The position numbers were made by a program, and so were the translations under genes. Source: an uncultured Acetobacteraceae bacterium (GTDB lineage: Bacteria; Pseudomonadota; Alphaproteobacteria; Acetobacterales; Acetobacteraceae). Taken from it: a DNA stretch of 33,514 bases. Each line of letters begins with the position of its first letter. The first letter of the stretch is position 1. Below are positions 19,225 through 28,215 of the stretch, piece by piece. A model generated the notes under the pieces. That model was given only the letters and a program-made list of their open reading frames with translations. It searched no databases and was not told the DNA's origin. Location of the stretch: NCBI GenBank assembly GCA_903839965.1, contig CAIMEK010000523.1:1-33514 (forward strand), in the 5' to 3' direction.

Positions 19225-20411
19225 CCGACGCGCCCCACGAAGAGGGGGCCGTGCCCGTGGAAGGCGAGCGGACGCCGCAGGAGATGAGGCTTCGGTCGAG
19301 CCGGGCTCCTGTGACACGGCTCTCCCGCAAGGTGCTCATGGGTCTTGGCGCTGTCGCGGCCGTCGGGATCGGCAGCGCGCTGTTCTTCGCCTTGCAGCCG
19401 CGTCACCAGACCGGCGGCTCCGAACTCTACAACACCGATAACCGTTCGACGCCGGACGGCCTCGCCAACCTGCCGCGAGATTATACGGGCCTGCCGCGGA
19501 ACGCGCCGCGGCTCGGCCCGCCGCTGCCCGGAGATCTCGGCCGGCCGATCGTCAACGCCGGCGCGCCGGCGCCAGGAATGCCCACGCCGGCCGCGCCACC
19601 CGATCCCGAGCAGCAGCGCATCGCCCAGGAACGTGAGGCGGCGCGCACGAGCCATCTCTTCACGCCCACCAACACGAGACAGGTCGCTGCCGCGGCCGTG
19701 CCGGGAGCAGCGCCGGCCGCCGACGGCACGGTGGCGCCCGCCGTCGCCGGTTCGAGCGATCTCACCTTGCAGGATCACAAGCTCGCCTTTCTGAACGGCG
19801 CCGTCGACCGCCGCACCGTCAGCCTCGATCGCGTGCAGGTGCCGGCGAGCCCCTATGTGCTGCAGGCCGGCGCCGTGATCCCCGCCGCGCTGATCACCGG
19901 ACTGCGCTCCGACCTGCCTGGCCCCGTCACGGCGCAGGTGACCGAAGATGTCTATGACAGCCCGACCGGCAAGTTCCTCTTGATCCCGCAAGGCGCGCGG
20001 CTAGTCGGTCAGTACGACGCCCAAATCGCCTTCGGCCAATCGCGCGCGCTCCTTGTCTGGAACCGCCTGATAATGCCGAACGGGCGATCGATCGTACTCG
20101 AGCGTCAGCCCGGCGCGGACCCGGAGGGCTATGCCGGTCTGGAGGATGAGGTCGACAATCACTGGGGCATGCTGTTCAAGGCCGCGATCCTGTCGACCAT
20201 CCTCAGCGTCGGGTCGGAGGCGGGCACCAGCAACAATGAAAATTCGCTGGTGCAGGCCTTGCGGCAAGGAGCCTCCGACAGCATCAGCCAGACCGGCCGG
20301 CAGGTCGTGCAACGCTCGCTCAACGTCCAGCCGACAATCACCATCCGGCCGGGCTTCCCGGTCCGAGTGCTGGTCACTCACGATCTCGTTCTCGAACCCT
20401 ATCGCGGCTGA
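19221..20411 (+). CDS. trbI: Conjugal transfer protein TrbI (VirB10-like)
   Basis: One TM, Pro-rich linker; SPYVLQAGAVIPAALITGLRSDLPGPVTAQVTEDVYDSPTGKFLLIPQGARLVGQYD. Confidence 0.96.
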   Translation: MTDAPHEEGAVPVEGERTPQEMRLRSSRAPVTRLSRKVLMGLGAVAAVGIGSALFFALQPRHQTGGSELYNTDNRSTPDGLANLPRDYTGLPRNAPRLGPPLPGDLGRPIVNAGAPAPGMPTPAAPPDPEQQRIAQEREAARTSHLFTPTNTRQVAAAAVPGAAPAADGTVAPAVAGSSDLTLQDHKLAFLNGAVDRRTVSLDRVQVPASPYVLQAGAVIPAALITGLRSDLPGPVTAQVTEDVYDSPTGKFLLIPQGARLVGQYDAQIAFGQSRALLVWNRLIMPNGRSIVLERQPGADPEGYAGLEDEVDNHWGMLFKAAILSTILSVGSEAGTSNNENSLVQALRQGASDSISQTGRQVVQRSLNVQPTITIRPGFPVRVLVTHDLVLEPYRG

Positions 20412-20421
20412 GGAGGCTGCC

Positions 20422-20697
20422 ATGGCGAAGCTGAAACTTGGAGCGATCGCGGACGACAAACCGGTGAGGATGACCGTGGAGCTGTCGGCGGTTCTTCATC
20501 GCGATCTCGTCGCCTATGGCCAGGCGCTTGCCCGCGAGACAGGCCAGGGCGCCGTCGAGCCCGCAAAGCTGGTCGGGCCCATGCTGGCGCGCTTCATCGC
20601 CAGCGATCGCGCCTTCACCAAAGTGCGGAATGTCAGGAAGCCATCCCAGGTGCTTGCAGCGCCGGCCGGCCCGACGACAACGATCGAGCCAGGCTGA
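20422..20697 (+). CDS. DUF2274 domain-containing protein
   Basis: MAKLKLGAIADDKPVRMTVELSAVLHRDLVAYGQALA; canonical position after trbI. Confidence 0.85.
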   Translation: MAKLKLGAIADDKPVRMTVELSAVLHRDLVAYGQALARETGQGAVEPAKLVGPMLARFIASDRAFTKVRNVRKPSQVLAAPAGPTTTIEPG

Positions 20698-21559
20698 GGA
20701 ACCGCCGGAACGCCGGATTATCATTGCCCGGTAACCAGACGGCGCTGTACGGCAGCACATCCTCGGCTGTCGTGAGAGGCCGGAAGACCACCTCGGGATA
20801 GCAAGTCACGGTCCCCGCCTCGCTGATGAAGCTGATGCCGAAGCCAAGAGCGACCAGATGCATCAAGGTCTCTCGTCCGACGCCATAGCGCTCGACAGAA
20901 GGATTGTGCCCCAGGTCCGCCAGCCGACGGACTATATTGTTATGAATCTCCGGCCCCGGTGCGTCACGGCTGACGATGAAGTGCTCGTTCTTCAGCGCTT
21001 CCCAGCCAATGTTGTCTTCGTCAGCGAGGGGATGCCGCTCCGGTAGGACAGCGAAGACGCGAGCCTCCCACAGGACGGCGGTGTCGCAGTGCGACACCGA
21101 GGGTGTCCCGGGGACGAAAGCAATGTCGAGCAGATGCTCGCTGATACGCGCCAAGTGCTCGCTTGCGGAGCCATCGACGATATCGATGGCGATCGCCGGG
21201 TGCGTTTGGCGATAGGTGCGAAGCAACTCGCGCACGAAACCGCCCGACAGCGACGACAGGATCCCGATCCGGATTGCGCCCTCCGCACCGCAGCCGGCAT
21301 TGGCGGCGGCCTTCACGGCGTGATCGACCTCGGCGAGCGCCGAACGCGACCGGTCCAGAAACCGGCGCCCGGCCTCTGTCAGCCGGACGCCGCTCACATC
21401 GCGCTCGAATAGGGAAACGCCGAGCTTGTCCTCCAACGCCCGCACCCGCCGGCTGACGGCGGATTGGTGGATGCCCAGAACCTGCGCCGCTCGGCTGAAG
21501 CTGAGATGCTCGGCGACCAGAAGCGCCTGAGAAATCGACACAAGCTTTACCACGCGCAC
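20633..21559 (-). CDS. LysR family transcriptional regulator
   Basis: HTH SISQALLVAEHLSFSRAAQVLGIHQSAVSRRVRALEDKLGVSLFER; GTG start with an upstream GGAGG; overlaps the DUF2274 3' end convergently by about 65 nt. Confidence 0.92.
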   Translation of the reverse strand: MRVVKLVSISQALLVAEHLSFSRAAQVLGIHQSAVSRRVRALEDKLGVSLFERDVSGVRLTEAGRRFLDRSRSALAEVDHAVKAAANAGCGAEGAIRIGILSSLSGGFVRELLRTYRQTHPAIAIDIVDGSASEHLARISEHLLDIAFVPGTPSVSHCDTAVLWEARVFAVLPERHPLADEDNIGWEALKNEHFIVSRDAPGPEIHNNIVRRLADLGHNPSVERYGVGRETLMHLVALGFGISFISEAGTVTCYPEVVFRPLTTAEDVLPYSAVWLPGNDNPAFRRFLSLARSLSSGRPALQAPGMAS

Positions 21560-21574
21560 GCCTCCTACCCATTC

Positions 21575-21607
21575 CGTATTCGCAATACGTCAGCGGAGTA
21601 GGCTGAC
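21575..21607. promoter_or_regulatory. Two adjacent inverted repeats upstream of the LysR gene (candidate operator)
   Basis: CGTATT-cgc-AATACG (21575-21589) and GTCAGC (21589-21594) / GCTGAC (21602-21607), directly 5' of the LysR start at 21559. Confidence 0.5.
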
Positions 21608-21957
21608 ACGTGTATTGGGCGAAAAAGCAGCAAAGCACGCCAAATCGATGTACTTTTGGATGCGCTCCGGCGAAACTGGCGTCCAAAGCAGCCTGTCTAT
21701 GGTCGACATCCTGCGTCAGTCGCTCGCCTAAAATGGTTATTCAAGGCGGCTTAATCAGGTCGTCGATATTCGTCGCCTCGACATACAATGCGGGGCTCTC
21801 CCTGTCCAAAGCTCCAAGTTTCATTCCCCCGCCTCCTCGTCGATCGCCCCGTAGCGGGGAAGGGAAACCACCGAGAGTTGACTCCGATCCGCGTAGCTTG
21901 CTGAGCGGTGGTAAGAACACGCAATCCAATCAGAGAAGACTCTCAAGCGATCACGCT

Positions 21958-22272
21958 CTACGAGAACTCCGTTGGTAGGCGCAGACGCAAGATCAGGTCT
22001 TCTTCCGCGAAGCCGAAGGTCTCGCGCAGCTGGGCCATGCGTTGTTCCAGCCGCAGCAGCGCGAGGCCCAGGCGCTCGATCTCCTCCTCGCTCAGGGAAC
22101 CACCTTCGACGCGGCGGATCGCCTGACGCTCGATGACCTGGCGGAGGGTCTCCACCACCATTAGCACGAGCTTCACCAGCCCCTTTTCGACCGTCTCCGG
22201 ATCGATATTGATCCTGCCGCCGAGCAGGTCGTCCAGGCTTGCATCAGGCGGCGTCATGTCGAGCCTGCTCAT
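21958..22272 (-). CDS. gvpK: Gas vesicle protein GvpK
   Basis: RINIDPETVEKGLVKLVLMVVETLRQVIERQAIRRVEGGSLSEEEIERLGLALLRLEQRM: GvpK hallmark. Confidence 0.95.
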   Translation of the reverse strand: MSRLDMTPPDASLDDLLGGRINIDPETVEKGLVKLVLMVVETLRQVIERQAIRRVEGGSLSEEEIERLGLALLRLEQRMAQLRETFGFAEEDLILRLRLPTEFS

Positions 22273-22976
22273 CGGTTTGCCTTTCTGTCCTTCAGTTCCG
22301 AAAACGCGTCATCCACGAAGGAATAGGGCGGCCAGGGCCCGGTGCAGGACACCAGCAGATCCTGCCGGTCGTTCTGAAACCCCGCCACTTCCCGCCGGAA
22401 AGCCTCGATCCCAGGCCTTTCGACCAGGAACGATGCGCGCAGATCCGATGACGGCGTGTCGCGCGGCCAAAGCACGCTCGCCACCGCCCAGGGTTCAAGG
22501 GCGCCGCACAAGGCGGCATCTAACGCAACCGGCCAGGCGGAAGACGTCTTCGCCAGCGCGCGAAGATAGGCCGTCCCCGGTCCGAGAGGTGCCAAGGGCT
22601 CTTCAGCCTGAACCGCCGCTTCACCGGTGCTCTCCCCGGAGAGCCGCAGCCCGAATTCGACGCGATCGCTCACCAGGGTCAACCGCGCCGTCAGCTGCCG
22701 GTAGTGCCGGGAAAGCAGTTGGCGGCAGGCGGCGAGGTCGGCGACGATAGTGCCGAAGCGCAGTGGAATCACCGCGATCTGCGCCATCACCGCCTCGATC
22801 ACATGCTCATGGCACCAGAGATTGGTCTCGATCTCCGGGACGTCCCAGGTTTCGATCGGGCTCGCCGCCACCGTGATGCCCCGCCAGCGCAGCATCTGCA
22901 CCGCCGCGCCGCCGATGCCCGGAACGCCGAGCGACAATCCCGGCTTCATTCTTGCGATCCCATACAAATAGAACAT
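22269..22976 (-). CDS. GvpF/GvpL family gas vesicle protein
   Basis: MFYLYGIARM...; IPLRFGTIVAD; CTGPWPPYSFVDD. Stop overlaps the gvpK start. Confidence 0.88.
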   Translation of the reverse strand: MFYLYGIARMKPGLSLGVPGIGGAAVQMLRWRGITVAASPIETWDVPEIETNLWCHEHVIEAVMAQIAVIPLRFGTIVADLAACRQLLSRHYRQLTARLTLVSDRVEFGLRLSGESTGEAAVQAEEPLAPLGPGTAYLRALAKTSSAWPVALDAALCGALEPWAVASVLWPRDTPSSDLRASFLVERPGIEAFRREVAGFQNDRQDLLVSCTGPWPPYSFVDDAFSELKDRKANR

Positions 22977-22994
22977 GGCGCCGGGACGAAATCC

Positions 22995-23219
22995 TCAGGG
23001 TTTGGCCACACTGGAAACGGCGGCCTTGCGCATCCGTTCCGCGGTGTCGGTCGATGCGAGCAGAACCTTCAGCCCGAGATAGACCAGGTCGACGCCCGCC
23101 ACCGAAATGGTCGCCTCCCCCCAGATCACCAGCCCCTTGTGCAGAGCCCGGTCCAGCAGATCGGCAAGGACGACGTCACCGCTCCCGGACGGTTCAGTGC
23201 GGCGGGGAAAGTTCTCCAA
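22995..23219 (-). CDS. GvpA/J/S/M family gas vesicle protein (gvpS/gvpM-like)
   Basis: VLADLLDRALHKGLVIWGEATISVAGVDLVYLGLKVLLASTDTAERM: GvpA fold signature. Start lies within the upstream gvpF/L 3' end. Confidence 0.88.
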   Translation of the reverse strand: MENFPRRTEPSGSGDVVLADLLDRALHKGLVIWGEATISVAGVDLVYLGLKVLLASTDTAERMRKAAVSSVAKP

Positions 23220-23994
23220 GGTGCAGCCTCGTGAAGTTGTAGGGCGCCCAGGGCCCGGTCAGGATGAAATCGAAGCCGCTGGGCGCATAGGCTTCCATCA
23301 GCGCGCGCACGCAGTCCCGCAGCGCTTCCTCGCCGCCTTCGGTCACCAGATAGGCGCCGTTCAGGGCCATTTCGTCTTTCCGCCCATGCAGCGCGGGCGA
23401 TTGCGGCGCGGCGGCGGCGGCTTCGCGGGCCAGGTCGGCCAGGCGGCGGTGGCTTTCCTCGGTGCAGTGTCGCACCGCCACCAAGACCTCCTGCTGTCGG
23501 CGCAACTCGTTCTGCTTGCGGGCGAAAAACGCCGCTCCCGCCGCCTTGGCTGCGGGCGCGGGCTCCGCCCCCGGTTCCGCGTCGAGCCAGCCGCGCAGCC
23601 GGGCGGGATCGTAGAACAGCTTGACCCCCCATTCCCGTGCGCCACGGACCTGCGCCAACGCCTGCCCGAGCGCCTCCTGGTGGCGTTCCATCACCCTGAT
23701 CAGGCTGTCGCGATCGGAAAACAGGGTGCAGAATTTGAGTGGCAAGAGCGTGTGCGCCGCCGCCAGCCCCGCCACCACCCGCTCATGCGCCAAGGCGCGT
23801 TCCTTGGTCCAGGCGGATTGCTCCAGCAGGACGCGCAGCGGGGCCTCGCCGAAGATCTCGACCGGAACCTCGCTGACGATGCAGGCCAACCCGCCGCAAG
23901 CAACCGTGCCGACCGCAATGCCGGGCAGAATCCCCTCCTCCGGAAGCTCCGCGCCGATCCCGGGTCCAGCGACGATGGCGTAGAGGTAGAACAT
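23194..23994 (-). CDS. GvpF/GvpL family gas vesicle protein
   Basis: MFYLYAIVAG; LLPLKFCTLFSDRDSL; MALNGAYLV; LTGPWAPYNFTRLHL. Confidence 0.93.
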   Translation of the reverse strand: MFYLYAIVAGPGIGAELPEEGILPGIAVGTVACGGLACIVSEVPVEIFGEAPLRVLLEQSAWTKERALAHERVVAGLAAAHTLLPLKFCTLFSDRDSLIRVMERHQEALGQALAQVRGAREWGVKLFYDPARLRGWLDAEPGAEPAPAAKAAGAAFFARKQNELRRQQEVLVAVRHCTEESHRRLADLAREAAAAAPQSPALHGRKDEMALNGAYLVTEGGEEALRDCVRALMEAYAPSGFDFILTGPWAPYNFTRLHLGELSPPH

Positions 23995-24006
23995 TGCCCG
24001 CCCCCC

Positions 24007-24954
24007 CTATGCCGCCCCACGCCGGTGTAGCGATACCGACAGGGCGCGCTGGCGCAGGGTCTCGTAGGAAGCGGCCAGCGCGGCCATCGCTGCGGTACGG
24101 TCCTCGACGGCATCGCCGGCCAGGTCGGGGTGGTTCCGCCGCGCTGCCTGGTAATAGGCGTTCTTGATCTCCTCGTCGGAAGCCGAGACGCTGACGCCGA
24201 GCAGCGCCTGCGCGCGCTCGACCTCGCCGGCGAGCGGCAGGTGGATTTGCACCGAGATGAAACTATAGGGCGCCATCGGGCCGACCATGCGGAAGGACAA
24301 TCCACCGGAAAACGCCTCGTCCAGCTTGCCCAGCGCGCTCTCCAGCGTGTCCACCGCGTCGCGGTCGAGCAGCAATGCGAGGTCGATAACCGCCTCCGGT
24401 TCGGGCGGCACGGTGGCGATGCTGTCCGCGGCAAGGGGGCGGAGCGCGTCGAGGATGTTGATTCCCACCCCCTCCCGCCGGTGCTGGATCTCGTGCATCA
24501 GCTCCTCCCCGGCCCCGCGCCGCACCGCTTCGGTGTTGGTGGCCGCCAGGCGCGCGGCAAGATCGCCGATCTGGGCGACTTCCCGCACCACCGTCTGCAC
24601 GTTCCACAGCACGCTGAGGTCGATCTCGATCCGCTCGCCCAGCTCGCTGAAGGCCCGCTCGAATAGCTTGGCCCCCTCGGTCAGGATGCGCCGCACCATG
24701 GCGTCGTCATCGGCGAGCGTGCCGAAGCTCACCGGCAGGACCGGGGCGAATACCATCACGGCTTCGACGATGCGCTGCACCGAAAGCAGCCAGGGGGCGA
24801 GCTCGGATCGGCTCCGCCCGCGCAAGCCCCCCGGCGGCGGGCTCATCACCACAGCGGCGAAGGGGCCTCGGACAATGGCCCCGGCATCGGGGGGAACGAC
24901 GCCGGCGCCCAGTCGCTCGGTCTGGATGACCGCCAGCATGGCAAGCCCGCTCAT
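24007..24954 (-). CDS. GvpF/GvpL family protein with C-terminal J-domain
   Basis: GvpF/L motifs LPVSFGTLADDDAMVRRIL and VGPMAPYSFISVQIHL, then ALLGVSVSASDEEIKNAYYQAARRNHPDLAGD...AASYETLRQRA (J-domain with HPD at about 24124-24132). ATG at 24954 overlaps the upstream stop. Confidence 0.88.
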   Translation of the reverse strand: MSGLAMLAVIQTERLGAGVVPPDAGAIVRGPFAAVVMSPPPGGLRGRSRSELAPWLLSVQRIVEAVMVFAPVLPVSFGTLADDDAMVRRILTEGAKLFERAFSELGERIEIDLSVLWNVQTVVREVAQIGDLAARLAATNTEAVRRGAGEELMHEIQHRREGVGINILDALRPLAADSIATVPPEPEAVIDLALLLDRDAVDTLESALGKLDEAFSGGLSFRMVGPMAPYSFISVQIHLPLAGEVERAQALLGVSVSASDEEIKNAYYQAARRNHPDLAGDAVEDRTAAMAALAASYETLRQRALSVSLHRRGAA

Positions 24955-27059
24955 TTGTTGCCTCCCCGGCCGGTGGTCGCCAGCGCCGCTTCGAAGTGCC
25001 TTGCTTCGACCAGTCCGTTCGACGCCGGCACCGCGCCGTTCACCACGTCGCGGATCGTCGCCATGCCGGCCCGGCGGCACAGCGCCTCTAACTCGGCGCC
25101 GACCATGCCGTCGGTGCGCTGTGCGAGACTTGCCAGATCGACGTCGTCCGCCAGCTTCATGCGCCCCGCATGCACCGCGAGAATCGCCGTCCGCTCCGAC
25201 AGATCCGGCCGGTTGAATTCGACCAGCAGGTCGAAGCGTCCCGGACGCACCAGAGCCGAATCGATCTGATCCAGCCGGTTGGTGGCGGCCACCACGGTGA
25301 CGCCGCGCAGATCCTCGATGCCGTCGAGTTCGGTCAGCAACTGGGCCACCACGCGGTCGGTAACCTCACCGCCATGCTGGCCGCGATTGGGCGCCAGGGT
25401 GTCGATCTCGTCGAAAAACACGATGCAGGGCGCGGTCTGGCGGGCCTTGCGAAACACCTCGCGCACGCCGCGTTCGGACTCGCCCACCCACATGCTCAGC
25501 AGCTGCGGGCCCTTGACCGCGATGAAATTGGCCCCGCTCTCGCCAGCCAGCGCCTTGGCCAGCAGCGTCTTGCCGGAGCCGGGAATGCCATGGAACAGGA
25601 TGCCCTTGGGCGGACGCACCCCGGTCTGGCGGAACAATTCGGCGTAGCGGACCGGCCACTCGATCGCCTCGATCAGCAATTGCTTGGTGGCCTCCAGCCC
25701 GCCGACATCGCTCCAGCGCTTATCCGAGACCTGGGTGACGATCTCGCGCAGCGCGCTCGGTTGGATATCGGCCCGGGCGGCGGCGAAATCCGCTTCCGTG
25801 ACCGCCAGCGCGGCGAGCTTCTCCGCCTCGATCCGCGCCTGGTTGAAGTCGATGTCGGGGATTAGGCGCCTCAACGCACTCATCGCCGCCTCGCGACACA
25901 AGGCGGCGATGTCCGCGCCGACGAAGCCCGGGGTCTGAAAGGCCAGGGCGGCGAGATCAACCTCGGCGGCGAGCGGCATGCCGCGGGTGTGGATGTCGAG
26001 AATCTCCCGCCGCCCCGCCGCGTCGGGCACGCCGATGACGATCTCGCGATCGAAGCGCCCGGGGCGGCGAAGCGCGGGATCGAGCGCGTTGGGGATGTTG
26101 GTGGCGGCGATGACGATCACCTGCCCGCGCGACTGCAACCCGTCCATCAAGGCGAGCAATTGTGCCACCACCCGGCGTTCGACCTGACGATCGCCGGTCA
26201 TCTCCTCGCGCTTGGGAGCGATGGAGTCGATCTCGTCGATGAAGATGATCGCCGGGGCGTGCTGCTCGGCCTCATCGAACATCTTGCGCAGCTGGGCCTC
26301 GGAGGCCCCGTACATCTTGTCGATGATCTCAGGGCCGTTGACGTGCAGGAAATACACCCCGGATTCGCGCGCCACCGCGCGGGCGATCAGGGTCTTGCCG
26401 GTGCCGGGCGGCCCGCACAACAGCACGCCCTTGGGCGGATCGATGCCGAGATGGAGGAAGACCTCTGGATGCTTGAGCGGCAGCTCGATCATCTCGCGGA
26501 TGCGGCGGACTTCCTTGCGCAGGCCGCCGACATCCTCATAGGTCACGGCGTTGGAAGGCTCGCCCCCGCCGACGCAGCGCACCGCGGTGCCGGGGCCGAT
26601 AATTACCGAACCGGCGGGATCGGCAGCTTCGACGGTGAACTCACGCGCCTGCATGCCGCCCAGAATGGCGCGCACCCGGTCGCCGTTCACCATCGGGATG
26701 CCGTCGAGCAGCCTTGCCAGGGTGGCGCCCTCGGCCGGACGCGCCCGCCCGCCGATCTCCTTCAGCGTCACCGAACGCGCGAGGCTCACCGCGGCGGGGC
26801 TGAGCGCGACCTGCTCGTCGAGCCCCGCACCGGCATTGACCCGCACCAGGCCATCCATCTGGATCAGCTTCTGCCGCCGCTGGGCGGCATGGGCCGGCAT
26901 CACTCGCGCCACCGTGGTCCGCTTGCCGGCGATCGCGACGGTGTCCCCGACCTGCAGGCCGAGCAGCGCGATATCCTCGGGATCGAGCCGGACCAAACCG
27001 CGCCCGACATCGCGTGAGGGCGCCTCCGAGACGCGGAAACCCGACGCAGCGTCCGTCAC
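24951..27059 (-). CDS. CDC48/VCP-type double AAA+ ATPase in gvp operon
   Basis: Two AAA modules (GPPGTGKT..FIDEIDSIAPKR; GIPGSGKT..FFDEIDTLAPNRG) plus a CDC48-N-like N-terminal domain. GTG at 27059 overlaps the gvpJ-like stop (GTGA). Confidence 0.92.
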   Translation of the reverse strand: MTDAASGFRVSEAPSRDVGRGLVRLDPEDIALLGLQVGDTVAIAGKRTTVARVMPAHAAQRRQKLIQMDGLVRVNAGAGLDEQVALSPAAVSLARSVTLKEIGGRARPAEGATLARLLDGIPMVNGDRVRAILGGMQAREFTVEAADPAGSVIIGPGTAVRCVGGGEPSNAVTYEDVGGLRKEVRRIREMIELPLKHPEVFLHLGIDPPKGVLLCGPPGTGKTLIARAVARESGVYFLHVNGPEIIDKMYGASEAQLRKMFDEAEQHAPAIIFIDEIDSIAPKREEMTGDRQVERRVVAQLLALMDGLQSRGQVIVIAATNIPNALDPALRRPGRFDREIVIGVPDAAGRREILDIHTRGMPLAAEVDLAALAFQTPGFVGADIAALCREAAMSALRRLIPDIDFNQARIEAEKLAALAVTEADFAAARADIQPSALREIVTQVSDKRWSDVGGLEATKQLLIEAIEWPVRYAELFRQTGVRPPKGILFHGIPGSGKTLLAKALAGESGANFIAVKGPQLLSMWVGESERGVREVFRKARQTAPCIVFFDEIDTLAPNRGQHGGEVTDRVVAQLLTELDGIEDLRGVTVVAATNRLDQIDSALVRPGRFDLLVEFNRPDLSERTAILAVHAGRMKLADDVDLASLAQRTDGMVGAELEALCRRAGMATIRDVVNGAVPASNGLVEARHFEAALATTGRGGNK

Positions 27060-27358
27060 GACGCGCTCAACGCACTGGCTTCCAGGCGCTCGATCCGGCT
27101 GCGCAACTCGCGGTTTTCCTCCTCCAGCCGATGGGCGTTGGAGGACAGGTAGGGATCGCTCTGCCACCAGTTGATGCCCATCGCCATCGCCCGGTCGACC
27201 GAGGCCACCACCAGGCGCACCCGGATGTTGAGCAGGTCGACCTCGACCAGGGAAATCGAGATATCGCCGGCGATGACGATCCCCTTGTCCAGCACCCGCT
27301 CCAGAATATCCGCCAGTCCAGACGCCTGGACCGAATGCTGCATGCGTTGCTCGTTCAT
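27056..27358 (-). CDS. gvpJ: GvpA-family minor protein, GvpJ-like
   Basis: LADILERVLDKGIVIAGDISISLVEVDLLNIRVRLVVASVDRAMAMGINWW, then a coiled-coil-like EEENRELRSRIERLE tail. Confidence 0.88.
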   Translation of the reverse strand: MNEQRMQHSVQASGLADILERVLDKGIVIAGDISISLVEVDLLNIRVRLVVASVDRAMAMGINWWQSDPYLSSNAHRLEEENRELRSRIERLEASALSAS

Positions 27359-27387
27359 CGCTCGATACTCCTGCCGTTAGTGGACGG

Positions 27388-27666
27388 CTAACCCGCCAGC
27401 CCCGCCGCCCTGGCGACCAGGGCGGCGGTCTGGTTGCGCAGACGCGAAAATTCGCGGCACAGACGGCAATTGATGTTGTCTTCCTGGTAGCCGGCGCAGG
27501 ACAGCAGCACCGCGGTCGCGTCGCGCAACTGCCCCGCCATTCCGGCCTTGGCCGCGGGATTCGTCGCCTGGTTGAGCGCCTCGGTCAGCCGGCCGATCTT
27601 CCGCTCGTGGCCGGCGAAAATGCCCAGCGGGCAATCGATCTTCGCCTCGTCCCCGTGGCGGATCAC
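27388..27666 (-). CDS. Small Cys-containing protein of unknown function in gvp operon
   Basis: 92 aa; four Cys including C-x9-C-x2-C (SCAGYQEDNINCRLCREFS). ATG overlaps the gvpO stop. Confidence 0.75.
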   Translation of the reverse strand: MIRHGDEAKIDCPLGIFAGHERKIGRLTEALNQATNPAAKAGMAGQLRDATAVLLSCAGYQEDNINCRLCREFSRLRNQTAALVARAAGLAG

Positions 27667-27929
27667 GACGCATCCTCCTCCAGGATCTGATCGCGCAGAT
27701 AGCGGCGCGAGCGCTGGTAGTTGGTGACATTCCCCTCGTCGTCCACGCTCACATCGAAGCAGGCGAGCATGTCGGTCGAGGGCGGAATGCGCTTGAGTTC
27801 GATCATGTTGACCACCAACTGCCAGCCGCTATCGACCTTGGTCAGGCTGGAAACGTTGTCACCGACCAGCCCGGTCATGTCCCCCAACTGCGCCATCGCG
27901 CTGCGCACCACTTCCTGTATCGACGCCAT
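27663..27929 (-). CDS. gvpO: Gas vesicle protein GvpO
   Basis: GWQLVVNMIELKRIPPSTDMLACFDVSVDDEGNVTNYQRSRRYLRD: GvpO signature. Confidence 0.93.
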   Translation of the reverse strand: MASIQEVVRSAMAQLGDMTGLVGDNVSSLTKVDSGWQLVVNMIELKRIPPSTDMLACFDVSVDDEGNVTNYQRSRRYLRDQILEEDAS

Positions 27930-27958
27930 TGCGATTCTCCACCCTGCAAAACTGTTGG

Positions 27959-28210
27959 TCAGCCCAGTCCACGGGCCCGGTCGCGAGCGATCTTCAACCG
28001 CTCCAACAGGACCTGCTCCTCGGCTTCGAAGGCCTCCTCGTCGATCTCACCTCCCTCGAAGCGCTGTTCGAGCTCCATCAGCGCCACGCGCAGGCCGTCC
28101 TCGTCGTAGAGCGTGCGCTCCGCCTGCTCGTTCAGCACCTGCGCCAGCCACAGCAGCCCCTTGAGCGGTCCGATCACCGGGCCCAGCAGGACGTTGGCAA
28201 GCAATCCCAT
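27959..28210 (-). CDS. gvpG: Gas vesicle protein GvpG
   Basis: GPVIGPLKGLLWLAQVLNEQAERTLYDEDGLRVALMELEQRFEGGEIDEEAFEAEEQVLLERL: GvpG signature. Confidence 0.95.
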   Translation of the reverse strand: MGLLANVLLGPVIGPLKGLLWLAQVLNEQAERTLYDEDGLRVALMELEQRFEGGEIDEEAFEAEEQVLLERLKIARDRARGLG

Positions 28211-28215
28211 GGCGG

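Noticed and set aside
27060-27120. Possible tRNA, from the translated string VAQPDRAPGS in an extended ORF
   Set aside because: The region codes for the C-terminus of the GvpJ-like protein on the minus strand; no cloverleaf or T-loop seen by eye.
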